Shown: positions 1-8,097, numbered from the stretch's first letter. The stretch: 19,050 nucleotides of DNA from Deltaproteobacteria bacterium (GCA_003541985.1 DPLM01000151.1:1-19050), one strand, 5' to 3'. Translations and numbers: made by a program. The notes: a model not told the origin generated them from the letters alone.

Positions 1-167
1 GCAAACCAGATAACAGCCACGCCACAAGCCGCAAATAGAGTGGGCTTGCCACCCAGTTTCCAGTCTGCTGCTAGCAGGTTGGATTTGAAGCGCTTGCCGC
101 AGTGGGGACAGGATCTCGCTAAGTAGGTGAGTTTTCCTCCACATTCATCACAGTTGAAGATTCCCAT
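1..167 (-). CDS. zinc-ribbon membrane protein, partial (3' end outside the window)
   Basis: Reading the minus strand from an ATG at 167 gives 55 residues before the window ends. The start is supported by a strong Shine-Dalgarno (AAAGGAG) six bases upstream. Two CxxC pairs (Cys6/Cys9 and Cys20/Cys23) form a typical zinc ribbon of the CDEC...CPHC kind, and the sequence becomes hydrophobic from about residue 44, which suggests a membrane segment beginning at the cut edge. Small zinc-ribbon proteins anchored by one or more helices are common in bacteria and mostly uncharacterised, so no function is assigned. It lies 75 bases downstream of the HAD phosphatase on the same strand and may be co-transcribed with it. 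Confidence 0.7.
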   Translation of the reverse strand, partial: MGIFNCDECGGKLTYLARSCPHCGKRFKSNLLAADWKLGGKPTLFAACGVAVIWF

Positions 168-173
168 CACTCC

Positions 174-195
174 TTTCAAATTGGTTTTGCAGAAG
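174..195. repeat. intergenic repeat copy 1 (upstream of the zinc-ribbon gene)
   Basis: TTGGTTTTGCA at 181-191, followed by G and AAG, recurs almost unchanged at 974-988 (TTGGTTTTGCA, A, AAG). Each copy lies just upstream of a start codon in the same minus-strand gene row, about 15-25 bases from it. It is too short to be certain it is more than chance. Confidence 0.3.
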
Positions 196-242
196 ACCCT
201 TGAATTTCACAGCCGCTTCATCCGGTTTCATCGGGAAAAGCC

Positions 243-962
243 TTAGGCTCTTGAATTCAGTGGCAAATCAAGGATTTCGTGCAGGTTGCGGACGGTGCGC
301 CATGCTGCTAGTTCCAGTTCGCCTTCCGGGTTATAGTGGACTCCGCGCCAGCCAACATTCTGGGCACCCTCGACATCGCTCTGCCAACTGTCCCCGATCA
401 TCACAACATCCTCTGATTCCGATAGACCTGCAGCAGCTGCGGCCTTGTGGAAGGCATTGGGATGAGGCTTCTTCACACCCAACTCTTCGCTGGTGTACAT
501 CGCTTCGAAAAAAGGAGACAGCCCACAGCATTGAAGTTTGATGCGCTGTACCTCTTCAAAACCATTCGTCAAGATCCACATCTGGTGACCACGCCGCTGC
601 AATTCCTCCAGCAGGGGCAGGGTGCCATCGATCAGACCTGTCTGCTGTGGAGATTGCTGGATGTAGTGTGAGTCCAGGTCCTTTGCCAATTCTGACGGAG
701 CCGTGCTACCGATTGTCTGCAAGGCCATCTCAAAACGGGCTGAACGCAGGGTGATTTTGTCCATTCGTCCTTGACGGTACTCTTCCCAACACCAGTCGTT
801 TATACGCTCGAATACGCAGATCCACTCGGAAAAGTCGGTCACACCCACATCGTGCAGGGCGAAGGCCTCATAACCCTCACGTAGCGTCTTGTGAGAGTTG
901 CTGACAAAGTCCCACAGGGTGTGGTCAAGATCAAAGAAGAGTGGAACCATTCCCATCGGCAT
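243..962 (-). CDS. HAD-family hydrolase, YjjG-like (pyrimidine) 5'-nucleotidase
   Basis: A 239-residue haloacid dehalogenase superfamily enzyme, probably cytoplasmic. HAD motif I is DLDHT near residue 11 (nucleophile Asp plus the acid/base Asp two residues on), motif II is LTNG, motif III is the Lys in GVKKPHPN, and motif IV is GDS followed by SD. The helical cap between motifs I and II, the wording of motif II and the overall length match YjjG-type nucleotidases, which dephosphorylate (d)UMP, dTMP and non-canonical pyrimidine nucleotides. The substrate here is inferred. Codon 1 could be TTG at 965, ATG at 962, or later ATGs at 956 and 950; no good Shine-Dalgarno decides between them. It follows the broken SDR gene by about 40 bases and precedes the zinc-ribbon gene, so the three may share a transcript. 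Confidence 0.82.
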   Translation of the reverse strand: MPMGMVPLFFDLDHTLWDFVSNSHKTLREGYEAFALHDVGVTDFSEWICVFERINDWCWEEYRQGRMDKITLRSARFEMALQTIGSTAPSELAKDLDSHYIQQSPQQTGLIDGTLPLLEELQRRGHQMWILTNGFEEVQRIKLQCCGLSPFFEAMYTSEELGVKKPHPNAFHKAAAAAGLSESEDVVMIGDSWQSDVEGAQNVGWRGVHYNPEGELELAAWRTVRNLHEILDLPLNSRA

Positions 963-973
963 CAAGGTCTCAG

Positions 974-988
974 TTGGTTTTGCAAAAG
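974..988. repeat. intergenic repeat copy 2 (upstream of the HAD gene)
   Basis: The second copy of the 15-base motif described for 181-195, with one mismatch. It sits between the frameshifted dehydrogenase gene and the HAD hydrolase gene. Confidence 0.3.
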
Positions 989-1004
989 TAGTCTTTTCAG
1001 TAGT

Positions 1005-1974
1005 TCATTTTGATGCTGGAATCGTCACTTTCCCCTGAGTAATCAGCACCTGGACATCTTGCTGGATCGCTTCGAGACTGGAGTAGCGTGAATAGTATCC
1101 CAAACGCTGACGACTCTTTTCGATCGAGTGGCAGGAACTGCGGATCACGTGTCCACGAGAAGCGGCAGCGTCCTGCTCACCCATACCACCTAACCATTCA
1201 TCGACATGCTGGAACGAGAGTCTTGGTTGCTGGCCAAACCAGTGATACATCGCCTCTGCGTAGCCCTTAAGTGTAAGCACCTGCTCGGAGACAGTGTTGA
1301 ATGCTTCCCCGATTGTCACCTGTCGATAGTGAATGGCGCAAAGAATCCAACGAGCGACGTCGTCTGCATGAACATGGTGCATCATCTCCAGCCCCAAGTT
1401 GGGCAACACCAGTTCCTCTCCGCGAGCAATTTTTGAGAACACCTCTGGATTCAGATTCCCCAGCGGATTGATCGGTAACCAGCCTTCCCTGACGATGTGA
1501 ACAGGTCGGAAGCTCGCTGCCGGAAAGCCTCTGCGACGCGCCTGTTCCCCCCGGCCAGGCTTCCATTTCTGCTTTGTTTCGTCCATAGGGTTCAATCGGA
1601 TTCGGCAAATCTGCTTCCGTCGATGGAATTGTAGTGAAGCTCCCATAGACCCAAATCGTACTGCAGAAGAGGTAGTGATCAATCTTCCCGTGAAGTGCTT
1701 CAACAAGCTGCTGCATGCTAGGCAGATTGAAGGAAATCATGTCCACCACGATATCTGGTCGCAGGGCTGCGATCTTTGTCCCAAACTCGCCCTTGGCTTC
1801 CTCAGCGGTACGATCCAGGATCACACTTTCTACTTTCTCCCAAGTGGAGTGGGCACGATAGGAGACTGAAATCCCACGGCTCACGTTGACGACCTCGTGT
1901 CCCATTGTAAACAGAGTAGGTACGAGATAACTACCTACGTGACCACTGCCGCCAATGATGATAATGCGAGACAT
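1005..1974 (-). pseudogene. NAD-dependent epimerase/dehydratase (SDR) gene, frameshifted
   Basis: Two overlapping reading frames encode the two halves of one extended or atypical short-chain dehydrogenase/reductase. The first starts at ATG 1974 behind an excellent Shine-Dalgarno (GGGAGGAG) and has the dinucleotide-binding GGSGHVG at residues 8-14, the STIWVYG strand near 105-111, and a YxxxK catalytic pair at Tyr130/Lys134. After about residue 140 it turns into low-plausibility sequence. The other frame takes over with GFPAASFRPVHIV and a normal C-terminal half (HVHADDVARWI) ending in TGA at 1005. The switch point is a run of six C (1547-1552, G on the coding strand). Removing one base fuses the frames into a protein of about 322 residues, the usual size for the family. 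Substrate unknown. It may be a real pseudogene or a homopolymer error. Confidence 0.8.
1547..1552 (-). other. G6 homopolymer at the frameshift point
   Basis: Six consecutive G on the coding (minus) strand mark where the dehydrogenase reading frame jumps by +1. With five G the two halves join as EAWPGEQARRRGF and continue correctly. Homopolymer length error or real slippage are both possible. Confidence 0.7.
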
Positions 1975-2220
1975 TTTTCACTCCTCCCTGCTTTCGCATG
2001 TCGGATGTCTGGATACAAGCTTTTCAACAGGCATCCAACGAATTTCCTGTGCTAACAGCGACTTTTACTTCTAGCAACATCCTATGAACTGTCCACTCCT
2101 TGTACTCGTTTAGCGTTTCACAAGCAATGGAAACACAGACGTTTTCTGTTTCTGCTCTTGGTGCTATGCTAATCTATATTCGTTTTATTGTCTTTGTAAC
2201 CCATCACAGAAGCAGAATTT
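1975..2220. other. divergent intergenic region between the SDR gene and the OsmC gene
   Basis: This 246-base gap separates genes reading outward in both directions and so should hold a promoter for each. The only clear element is the Shine-Dalgarno of the minus-strand gene (1984-1992). A possible -10 (TATGCT, near 2164) for the plus-strand gene has a poor -35 partner, so no promoter is called. No hairpin with a T-run was seen. Confidence 0.4.
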
Positions 2221-2649
2221 ATGAGAGCAGAAGTCAAATGGGTGGAAGAATTAAAATTTGTTGCAGAGTCAGGAACCGGGCACTCCGTGGTGCTCGACAC
2301 TCCAGATTCCAACAAGGGTCCCAGTCCAATGGAGATGCTACCGACGGTGATGAAAGGCTGCACAGGCATTGATGTGATCAGTATTCTGAAGAAAGCCCGC
2401 CAAACAGTTCGGGACTGCCTTGTTCAGATAGAAGCTGAGCGAGAAGACGACTACCCTCGGATCTTTCGCAAAATCCACCTGCACTTCATCCTGAGTGGTA
2501 CCAATCTTAGTGAGCACCAAGTACAACGAGCCATTCAGCTATCCCAGGAAACGTATTGTGCAGCCTCAATCATCATGGGATACTCCGGTGCAGAGGTAAC
2601 GCATTCATATGAAATCATGGCTGAATCCCAAGAAGACAAGGCATCGTGA
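2221..2649 (+). CDS. OsmC/Ohr-family protein (YhfA-like)
   Basis: A 142-residue cytoplasmic protein of the OsmC superfamily, whose characterised members reduce organic hydroperoxides with a pair of cysteines. Both are present: Cys47 in KGCTGIDV and Cys113 in ETYCAASIIMG, with the spacing and helix context expected. GPSPMEMLPTVM at about 33-44 is the family's substrate-pocket segment. The wording around the cysteines is closest to the YhfA-like branch, whose in vivo role is not well settled, rather than to Ohr. The ATG at 2221 has only a weak Shine-Dalgarno-like AGAAG upstream. It stands alone, divergent from the SDR gene and 280 bases ahead of the decarboxylase operon, so it probably has its own promoter. 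Confidence 0.88.
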   Translation: MRAEVKWVEELKFVAESGTGHSVVLDTPDSNKGPSPMEMLPTVMKGCTGIDVISILKKARQTVRDCLVQIEAEREDDYPRIFRKIHLHFILSGTNLSEHQVQRAIQLSQETYCAASIIMGYSGAEVTHSYEIMAESQEDKAS

Positions 2650-2768
2650 TTTTGGAAAGTGAATGAGATCATACTACATCAATTGCCAGCACTATCCTCG
2701 TTCATTTCTCTGATATTTTCACCGAAGAGGGTAAAGCAGATTCTTGACGATTCATTATCTGCCCCTTC

Positions 2769-2791
2769 TGGAAATCTTGTTTAAATTTCCA
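2769..2791. promoter_or_regulatory. perfect 7-bp dyad upstream of oadG, operator-like
   Basis: TGGAAAT and ATTTCCA are separated by nine bases, about 140 bases upstream of oadG in an AT-rich gap (2650-2929). The arms are perfectly complementary and there is no T-run after them, so a protein-binding site is more likely than a terminator. No regulator can be named. The core of this dyad partly recurs at 2814-2827. Confidence 0.3.
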
Positions 2792-2929
2792 ACCTCAAAC
2801 CATAAGTTCGACATTCTTGTTAAATTCTGGATGTCAACTTGCAAAAAAATCACTATCTTAGTGCTTCTCAGATAAGTTAACCAACGGCTCCTGGCTCACG
2901 CTTTCCTCATCTTCTGGAGAACGATTCAG

Positions 2930-3175
2930 ATGTTCAGTACCGGACTCAAGTTAATGGTTGTGGGCATGTTGACGGTGTTTCTCTTTCTGCTGTTGATGAT
3001 TGCTTTCATCAAGCTGATTGAGATCCTGAACCGATCACGTACCCAGCAGGAAGCCGAGCGACAGCGGCGTCCCTCAAAGAAACCAACGCCTCAGGAACCC
3101 CAAGTCCCGACCGTTGTCCTGGCCGCGGCAATTGCTGCGTACGAAGCCGAGCGACAGCAACTGATCAACACCTAA
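2930..3175 (+). CDS. oadG: sodium-pumping decarboxylase gamma subunit (OadG family)
   Basis: An 81-residue small membrane protein. One transmembrane helix spans about residues 7-33, followed by a charged, Pro- and Lys-rich cytoplasmic stretch and a short conserved C-terminal helix (VVLAAAIAAYEAE) typical of OadG, which anchors the alpha subunit to the beta subunit and stabilises the complex. The start ATG follows GGAGA by about ten bases. It is the first gene of a gamma-alpha-beta operon; alpha begins 13 bases after its stop. OadG sequences diverge strongly, so much of the assignment rests on the length, topology and position. Confidence 0.88.
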   Translation: MFSTGLKLMVVGMLTVFLFLLLMIAFIKLIEILNRSRTQQEAERQRRPSKKPTPQEPQVPTVVLAAAIAAYEAERQQLINT

Positions 3176-3188
3176 TCAACAACCAATC

Positions 3189-5000
3189 ATGGCAAAAAAA
3201 CGCATTGAATTCATGGACACGTCCTTCCGCGATGGTTTTCAGTCCGTGTTTGGTGCACGTGTGGCGACAAAGGACTTCCTGCCCGCGCTGGAAGCTGCAG
3301 TAGAAGCTGGAACTGCCCACTTCGAAGCTGGAGGTGGCGCACGTTTCCAGAGTCTCTTTTTCTACTGCAACGAATCTGCATTCGACATGATGGATGCCTT
3401 CCGCAAGACAGTTGGCCCCGAAGCCAATCTACAAACACTTGCCCGGGGTATCAATGTTGTTGCCTTGAACCAGCAACCACGGGACATGATTGATCTGCAT
3501 GCGAGGATGTTCAAGAAGCACGGAATCACTACCATCCGGAACTTCGATGCCCTGAATGATCTGCGCAACCTGCGTTACTCCGGAGAACGGATCACCGCTG
3601 CCGGTTTGCACCACCAAATCGTGATCACCATCATGGATTTGCCTCCAGGTTGTGAAGGTGCTCACCGTGCAGAAGATTACACCAAACTGCTGCAGAACAT
3701 CCTGGACTCCGACATTCCCTTCGATTCGATTTCGTTCAAAGACTCAACTGGAACCGCTCATCCACGTAAGATCTACGACACTATCAAAACAGCCCGCAAG
3801 ATTGTACCGGCAGACATGGTGCTACACCTGCACACTCACGACACCGCAGGGATCGGTATCAACCAGTACATGGCAGCCATCGAGGCTGGGATCAATCGAA
3901 TTGATCTGGCGATGAGCCCTGTTAGCGGTGGAACAGCCCAACCCGACATCCTCACAATGTGGCATACTATGAAGGGCACCAATTACACGCTGGATATCGA
4001 CCCACTCAAGTATGTCAAGGCCCAGGAGGTCTTTGAGGATGCGATGCACGATTACTTCATTCCACCCGAATCCCGGATGGTCTCACCACTGATCCCCTTC
4101 TCACCAATGCCAGGTGGAGCACTGACCGCCAACACGATGATGATGCGGGATACCGGTACGCTGCACCTCTACCCCCAGGTGATCAAGGAGATGGAGGAAG
4201 TCATTCGGCTGGGAGGCTTCGGTACCTCGGTCACTCCAGTTTCCCAGTTCTATTTCCAACAAGCCTACCTCAACGCTACTCAGGGACGCTGGAAGAAGCT
4301 CAATCCACAGTATGGGAACATGGTCCTCGGCTACTTCGGCAAAACTCCGGTACCACCCGATCCAGAGATCATTAAGCTGGCCTCCGAGCAACTGAACAAA
4401 CCTGTATTCGATGGTGATCCACTGGATATCTTCGAGGACGGCCGACCGGCAGCCGAGAAGAAGCTGCAGGAACATGGTCTGCCAATCAATGATGAGAATG
4501 TCTTTATTGTCTCCAGCTGCGAAAGCAAAGGAATCGACTTCCTGCAGGGCAAGGCTAAAGAAAACATCCGCCGCAAGAGCGTAGAAGAAGCCAAGGCCCA
4601 GAAGGCCAAGGTCTCTGTACTAACTGCACCGCCAGCAGCAATGGGTCCACGTGACTACACGATCACCGTTGATGGCAAGGCCTATCAGGTTCATGTCGCA
4701 GAGGGAGGGGCCACCTCCGTTGTGCAAACGGCCAGTCCGGTACCTACCACGCAACCTGCAACAACTCCTACTACCAGCACTTCTAGCCAAGTGGTTGAAG
4801 CACCGACTCCTGGTAACATTCTGCGCTTTGAGGTCAAGGTAGGCGATCAGATCAGTGAAAACCAAACGCTGCTGGTGATGGAAGCGATGAAGATGGAGTC
4901 AGAGGTCAAGTCTCCTTCTACCGGTAAGATCTCGGAATTGCACGTATCCGCTGGAGACACAGTACAAGCGGGTGAGCCCTTGCTGACGATCTCTAACTGA
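3189..5000 (+). CDS. oadA: oxaloacetate decarboxylase alpha subunit / pyruvate carboxylase subunit B-type carboxyltransferase with biotinyl domain
   Basis: A 603-residue cytoplasmic biotin enzyme. The carboxyltransferase TIM barrel (about 5-300) shows the metal-binding Asp15 in FRDGFQS, the carbamoylated-lysine site Lys184 in FKDSTG, and metal His215/His217 in LHTH. A helical PycB-type domain follows (about 310-490), then a Thr/Pro-rich linker (about 515-535) and a biotinyl domain with biotin-accepting Lys568 in MEAMKME, 35 residues from the C-terminus as usual. It moves CO2 from oxaloacetate (or a related substrate) to biotin, which the beta subunit then decarboxylates. From memory, the wording (RDGFQS rather than RDAHQS, HLHTHDTAG, SPMPGGALTAN) resembles the campylobacter-type PycB/OadA. 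No clear Shine-Dalgarno precedes ATG 3189. The adjacent gamma and beta subunits favour a Na+-pump role over pyruvate carboxylase. Confidence 0.92.
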   Translation: MAKKRIEFMDTSFRDGFQSVFGARVATKDFLPALEAAVEAGTAHFEAGGGARFQSLFFYCNESAFDMMDAFRKTVGPEANLQTLARGINVVALNQQPRDMIDLHARMFKKHGITTIRNFDALNDLRNLRYSGERITAAGLHHQIVITIMDLPPGCEGAHRAEDYTKLLQNILDSDIPFDSISFKDSTGTAHPRKIYDTIKTARKIVPADMVLHLHTHDTAGIGINQYMAAIEAGINRIDLAMSPVSGGTAQPDILTMWHTMKGTNYTLDIDPLKYVKAQEVFEDAMHDYFIPPESRMVSPLIPFSPMPGGALTANTMMMRDTGTLHLYPQVIKEMEEVIRLGGFGTSVTPVSQFYFQQAYLNATQGRWKKLNPQYGNMVLGYFGKTPVPPDPEIIKLASEQLNKPVFDGDPLDIFEDGRPAAEKKLQEHGLPINDENVFIVSSCESKGIDFLQGKAKENIRRKSVEEAKAQKAKVSVLTAPPAAMGPRDYTITVDGKAYQVHVAEGGATSVVQTASPVPTTQPATTPTTSTSSQVVEAPTPGNILRFEVKVGDQISENQTLLVMEAMKMESEVKSPSTGKISELHVSAGDTVQAGEPLLTISN

Positions 5001-5028
5001 AAATGCTCTTTTCCCCAACAATTCCATT

Positions 5029-6582
5029 ATGAAAACAGGGATGCTGAGCTACCAACGATTCTCCCGATTGTGGTTCCTACCGATCAGTCTTTTGCTGCTC
5101 TGGCTGCTGGTGTTGCCGCGTGTTGCTAGCGCACAGACCGATCCAAATCAAGTCACCATCTCCGCCCGAGGCAAACTGCAGGCGCTGGAAGTCCGGGTCA
5201 AGCAGGGTGATAACGTAGTGGCTGGTGATATCCTCGCCGTGATGAAGCAAGCCGATGGTGGCAAGCTCACTCTACGGGCCGGTGCTTCAGGTGTCCTGCG
5301 CGAGTGGAAACCTTCACCGTACCTCTACTTCGAAGACAAGGAATCACTGGGGGTGTTGGAAATTCAACCCCTGCTCATCGAGTCTGGAGAGGCTGCCCCT
5401 GCCATTAACAAAGAACCAACGCTCAGTGGCATGCTGAAAGAGCTTCACAACTCTACAGGGGTTACTAAGATTTTTCAGGGACAGGACTTGGATTGGTCAG
5501 AAGGGATCGGTCGGCTCCTGATGATCTTAATTGGCACGGGATTGCTCTATTTGGGCATCAACCGGAAGTTTGAACCTCTGCTGCTGGTACCGATTGGTTT
5601 TGGTACAATCCTGACAAACATTCCCGGAGCCGGGATGGGGGAGCCAGGAGGACTGCTCTACTACGTCTATGAAATGGGCATCACCACCGGGATCTTTCCG
5701 CTGCTGATCTTCATGGGAGTCGGAGCGATGACCGACTTCGGGCCGATGCTCGCCAATCCCCGGACCGCCTTGCTGGGAGCTGCCGCCCAGTTCGGCATCT
5801 TCGCCACCCTGCTTGGTGCACTGGCTTTGAATTCGATTCCCGGCATTGATTTCAGCCTGCGAGATGCAGCCTCGATTGGCATCATTGGAGGAGCAGACGG
5901 ACCGACCGCGATTTTCCTCTCCAGTCAGCTTTCGCCACGGCTGTTGGGCTCCATTGCGATTGCCGCCTATTCCTACATGGCCCTGGTTCCCCTAATTCAG
6001 CCACCGATCATGAAGCTGCTAACGACCGAGGAAGAGCGCCGGATGGTAATGAAGCAGCTACGCTACGTCTCTCGTCGGGAGAAGATCCTCTTTCCATTGC
6101 TGGTGTTGATTCTCTGTGCTGCGCTACTCCCCTCCGCTGCACCGCTAATTGGCATGTTCATGCTAGGTAATTTGGCTCGGGAATGTGGGGTAGTGGATCG
6201 ACTATCTGACACTATGCAGAACGCACTGATCAACACCGTCACGATCTTCCTAGGACTCGGTGTGGGCAGCAAGCTATTGGCAACTCGATTTCTGAATTTG
6301 GAAACCGTTGGTATCCTGATCCTCGGGATGATTGCTTTCGGCATTGGTACTGCGACAGGAGTACTGATGGCCAAGCTGATGAACCGCCTCTCTGAGGCTC
6401 CGATCAACCCCCTGATTGGGGCAGCAGGAGTCTCAGCCGTGCCGATGGCTGCTCGAGTTGTCAACCAAGTTGGCTTGCAGTCCAACTCACAGAATCACTT
6501 GTTGATGCATGCTATGGGGCCCAATGTATCCGGAGTGATTGGTTCTGCTGTTGCTGCTGGTGTGCTGCTCTCCATGCTTTGA
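5029..6582 (+). CDS. oadB: sodium-pumping decarboxylase beta subunit with an exported biotinyl-like N-terminal extension
   Basis: A 517-residue membrane protein. From about residue 160 it is a full OadB core: KFEPLLLVPIGFG, the GGADGPT loop (Asp290), Tyr316, Asn460, Gly464, Ser469 and Arg476. These match the Na+/H+-path residues D203, Y229, N373, G377, S382 and R389 of the Klebsiella protein with a constant offset of 87, so the core is colinear and about 87 residues are extra at the N-terminus. The extension holds a Sec signal peptide ending ASA-Q near residue 35, then a segment (about 40-112) with a lipoyl/biotinyl pattern but no usable lysine. It performs carboxybiotin decarboxylation coupled to Na+ export. 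It starts 28 bases after oadA; ATG 5041 is an alternative start. Confidence 0.93.
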   Translation: MKTGMLSYQRFSRLWFLPISLLLLWLLVLPRVASAQTDPNQVTISARGKLQALEVRVKQGDNVVAGDILAVMKQADGGKLTLRAGASGVLREWKPSPYLYFEDKESLGVLEIQPLLIESGEAAPAINKEPTLSGMLKELHNSTGVTKIFQGQDLDWSEGIGRLLMILIGTGLLYLGINRKFEPLLLVPIGFGTILTNIPGAGMGEPGGLLYYVYEMGITTGIFPLLIFMGVGAMTDFGPMLANPRTALLGAAAQFGIFATLLGALALNSIPGIDFSLRDAASIGIIGGADGPTAIFLSSQLSPRLLGSIAIAAYSYMALVPLIQPPIMKLLTTEEERRMVMKQLRYVSRREKILFPLLVLILCAALLPSAAPLIGMFMLGNLARECGVVDRLSDTMQNALINTVTIFLGLGVGSKLLATRFLNLETVGILILGMIAFGIGTATGVLMAKLMNRLSEAPINPLIGAAGVSAVPMAARVVNQVGLQSNSQNHLLMHAMGPNVSGVIGSAVAAGVLLSML

Positions 6583-6611
6583 ACATCTGTTATGCTGCCG
6601 AGAACAATTCC

Positions 6612-7934
6612 ATGCCTCCTGCTTTCCTAACTTCTCAACCAGACGCAAACAGCCTACGTGTTTCCCTGCAAAGTGGTGCTTGCAATGCGGAGAGCGTATG
6701 TGAAGAATTACTGACAGAAGTCGATACCCGTGATCCCCAACTCCAAGCCTTTACCTGGCTGGAACCCGAGCACATTCGCCAACAAGCTCAACAGCTAGAC
6801 GCTCAGTTTGCCCGGAGTGGTCCTGTTGGACCAGCTCACGGGTTGCCGCTGGCCTTCAAGGACATCATTGACACCGCAGGGATTCCCACTGAGAACGGCA
6901 CAGTACTGGATGCAGGTCGGATTCCGACTCGTCAGGCAGCTGTTGTTGAACGCTGGCTGGCAGCTGGTGGTGTGCTCTTTGGCAAGACGGTTACAACAGA
7001 GCTGGCTTTCATGTGCCCAGCCCAAACCGCCAATCCACATGGTGCAAACTTCACTCCCGGGGGTTCTTCAGCTGGTTCGGCAGCAGCAGTGGCAGCAGGG
7101 ATGGTCCCCGTTGCGCTGGGTAGCCAAACTGGAGGTTCCGTGATTCGACCGGCTGCCTACTGTGGAGTCTTTGGCTTCAAGCCTACCTTTAACCTGCTAC
7201 CCACGCACGGCGTGTTGATGCAGTCACATACACTAGACACGCTTGGAGTTTTTGCTCGTTCCGTGGCAGATCTCGCTCTTGTTACCGATTTATTGTGGCA
7301 GGAGCCTGTGCCGGGAGCCCAGCCAACGCTCTCGCTGCTGGAAAGCTACCAACAGCCTTTTGTCGGTGCTCCTCGCTTTGGTTTTGTCACCCTTCCTTAC
7401 TGGGAACGGGCCTCTGCACAGACCCTCAGCAAGCTGGAGCAGCTCCGATCATCTCTGGGAAATCAAGCTGTCAACCTAAACCTTCCACCCGCCTTCCAGG
7501 ATTCGACCTGGCAACGGGAAACGCTCAACTTTGTGGAAATGGTGCATCACTACGGACACTACGCTGAGCGGGGACAGGCTTCCTTGAGTTCACAGGTGCA
7601 AGGAGCGATGGAACAGGGAGGACAACGTACAGCCGTCGAATATCTAGCCGCTCTTGCCAGTCGAGAAGTTCTCAACCGCGCACTAGAGCCCCTCTTTGCG
7701 GTGGCTGATGTACTGGTGATGCCTTCGGCTCCGAATTATGCACCCCAAGACCGCAACACTACTGGAGATCCCGTCTTCAACGGAATTTGGACCCTCTGCG
7801 GCACCCCCTCGTTGACTCTTCCTCTCTTTCAGGCAGGAAATGGCATGCCAATCGGGATGCAGTTAGTTGCCCCGCGTGGAGCTGATGCTCGGCTGCTACG
7901 TGTCGCCCAGTGGCTCTGGGAGCAACAAGGTTGA
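6612..7934 (+). CDS. amidase signature-family amidohydrolase
   Basis: A 440-residue amidase. The Ser-cisSer-Lys triad is visible: Lys83 in LAFKDI, the cis-Ser at about 153 in GGSSAGS and the nucleophile Ser176 in GSQTGGSVIRPA, followed by GVFGFKPT. The N-terminal helix (about 15-60) and the GTPSLTLPL plus GMPIGMQLVAP C-terminal motifs are normal for the family. It hydrolyses a carboxamide, but the substrate cannot be read from sequence. It is shorter than GatA, and no gatB or gatC is near, so it is unlikely to be the tRNA amidotransferase subunit. A TTG at 6579 overlapping the oadB stop would add 11 residues; the ATG at 6612 fits the family start better. Tight packing after oadB suggests co-transcription, with no obvious functional link. 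Confidence 0.87.
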   Translation: MPPAFLTSQPDANSLRVSLQSGACNAESVCEELLTEVDTRDPQLQAFTWLEPEHIRQQAQQLDAQFARSGPVGPAHGLPLAFKDIIDTAGIPTENGTVLDAGRIPTRQAAVVERWLAAGGVLFGKTVTTELAFMCPAQTANPHGANFTPGGSSAGSAAAVAAGMVPVALGSQTGGSVIRPAAYCGVFGFKPTFNLLPTHGVLMQSHTLDTLGVFARSVADLALVTDLLWQEPVPGAQPTLSLLESYQQPFVGAPRFGFVTLPYWERASAQTLSKLEQLRSSLGNQAVNLNLPPAFQDSTWQRETLNFVEMVHHYGHYAERGQASLSSQVQGAMEQGGQRTAVEYLAALASREVLNRALEPLFAVADVLVMPSAPNYAPQDRNTTGDPVFNGIWTLCGTPSLTLPLFQAGNGMPIGMQLVAPRGADARLLRVAQWLWEQQG

Positions 7935-8097
7935 TTATCTTGCTGAGGTAGCACTTCTGATGTTCTTCTAAATTCAGCGAGTTTTGGATTGTTCATAACT
8001 TGCTGTTTAAGGCTCTACCTCTTGGGAAGCTGCTAACATATTTGATCAAAAGCCATCGGCATGACGATAAATTTATCTTCAGTTGTCGAGAAGTAAA

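Noticed and set aside
200..541. Plus-strand open frames across the HAD gene
   Set aside because: Low-complexity, Arg/Ser/His-rich translations antisense to a clearly conserved gene; no domain and no Shine-Dalgarno.
1547..1552. Programmed +1 frameshift in the dehydrogenase
   Set aside because: No known programmed-shift signal surrounds the G run and this family is not known for recoding. Indel or sequencing error is more likely, although transcript slippage is not excluded.
7945..8021. GAGGTAG/CTACCTC inverted repeat after the amidase as a terminator
   Set aside because: The arms are 63 bases apart with no T-run after the second arm, so a functional hairpin is doubtful.
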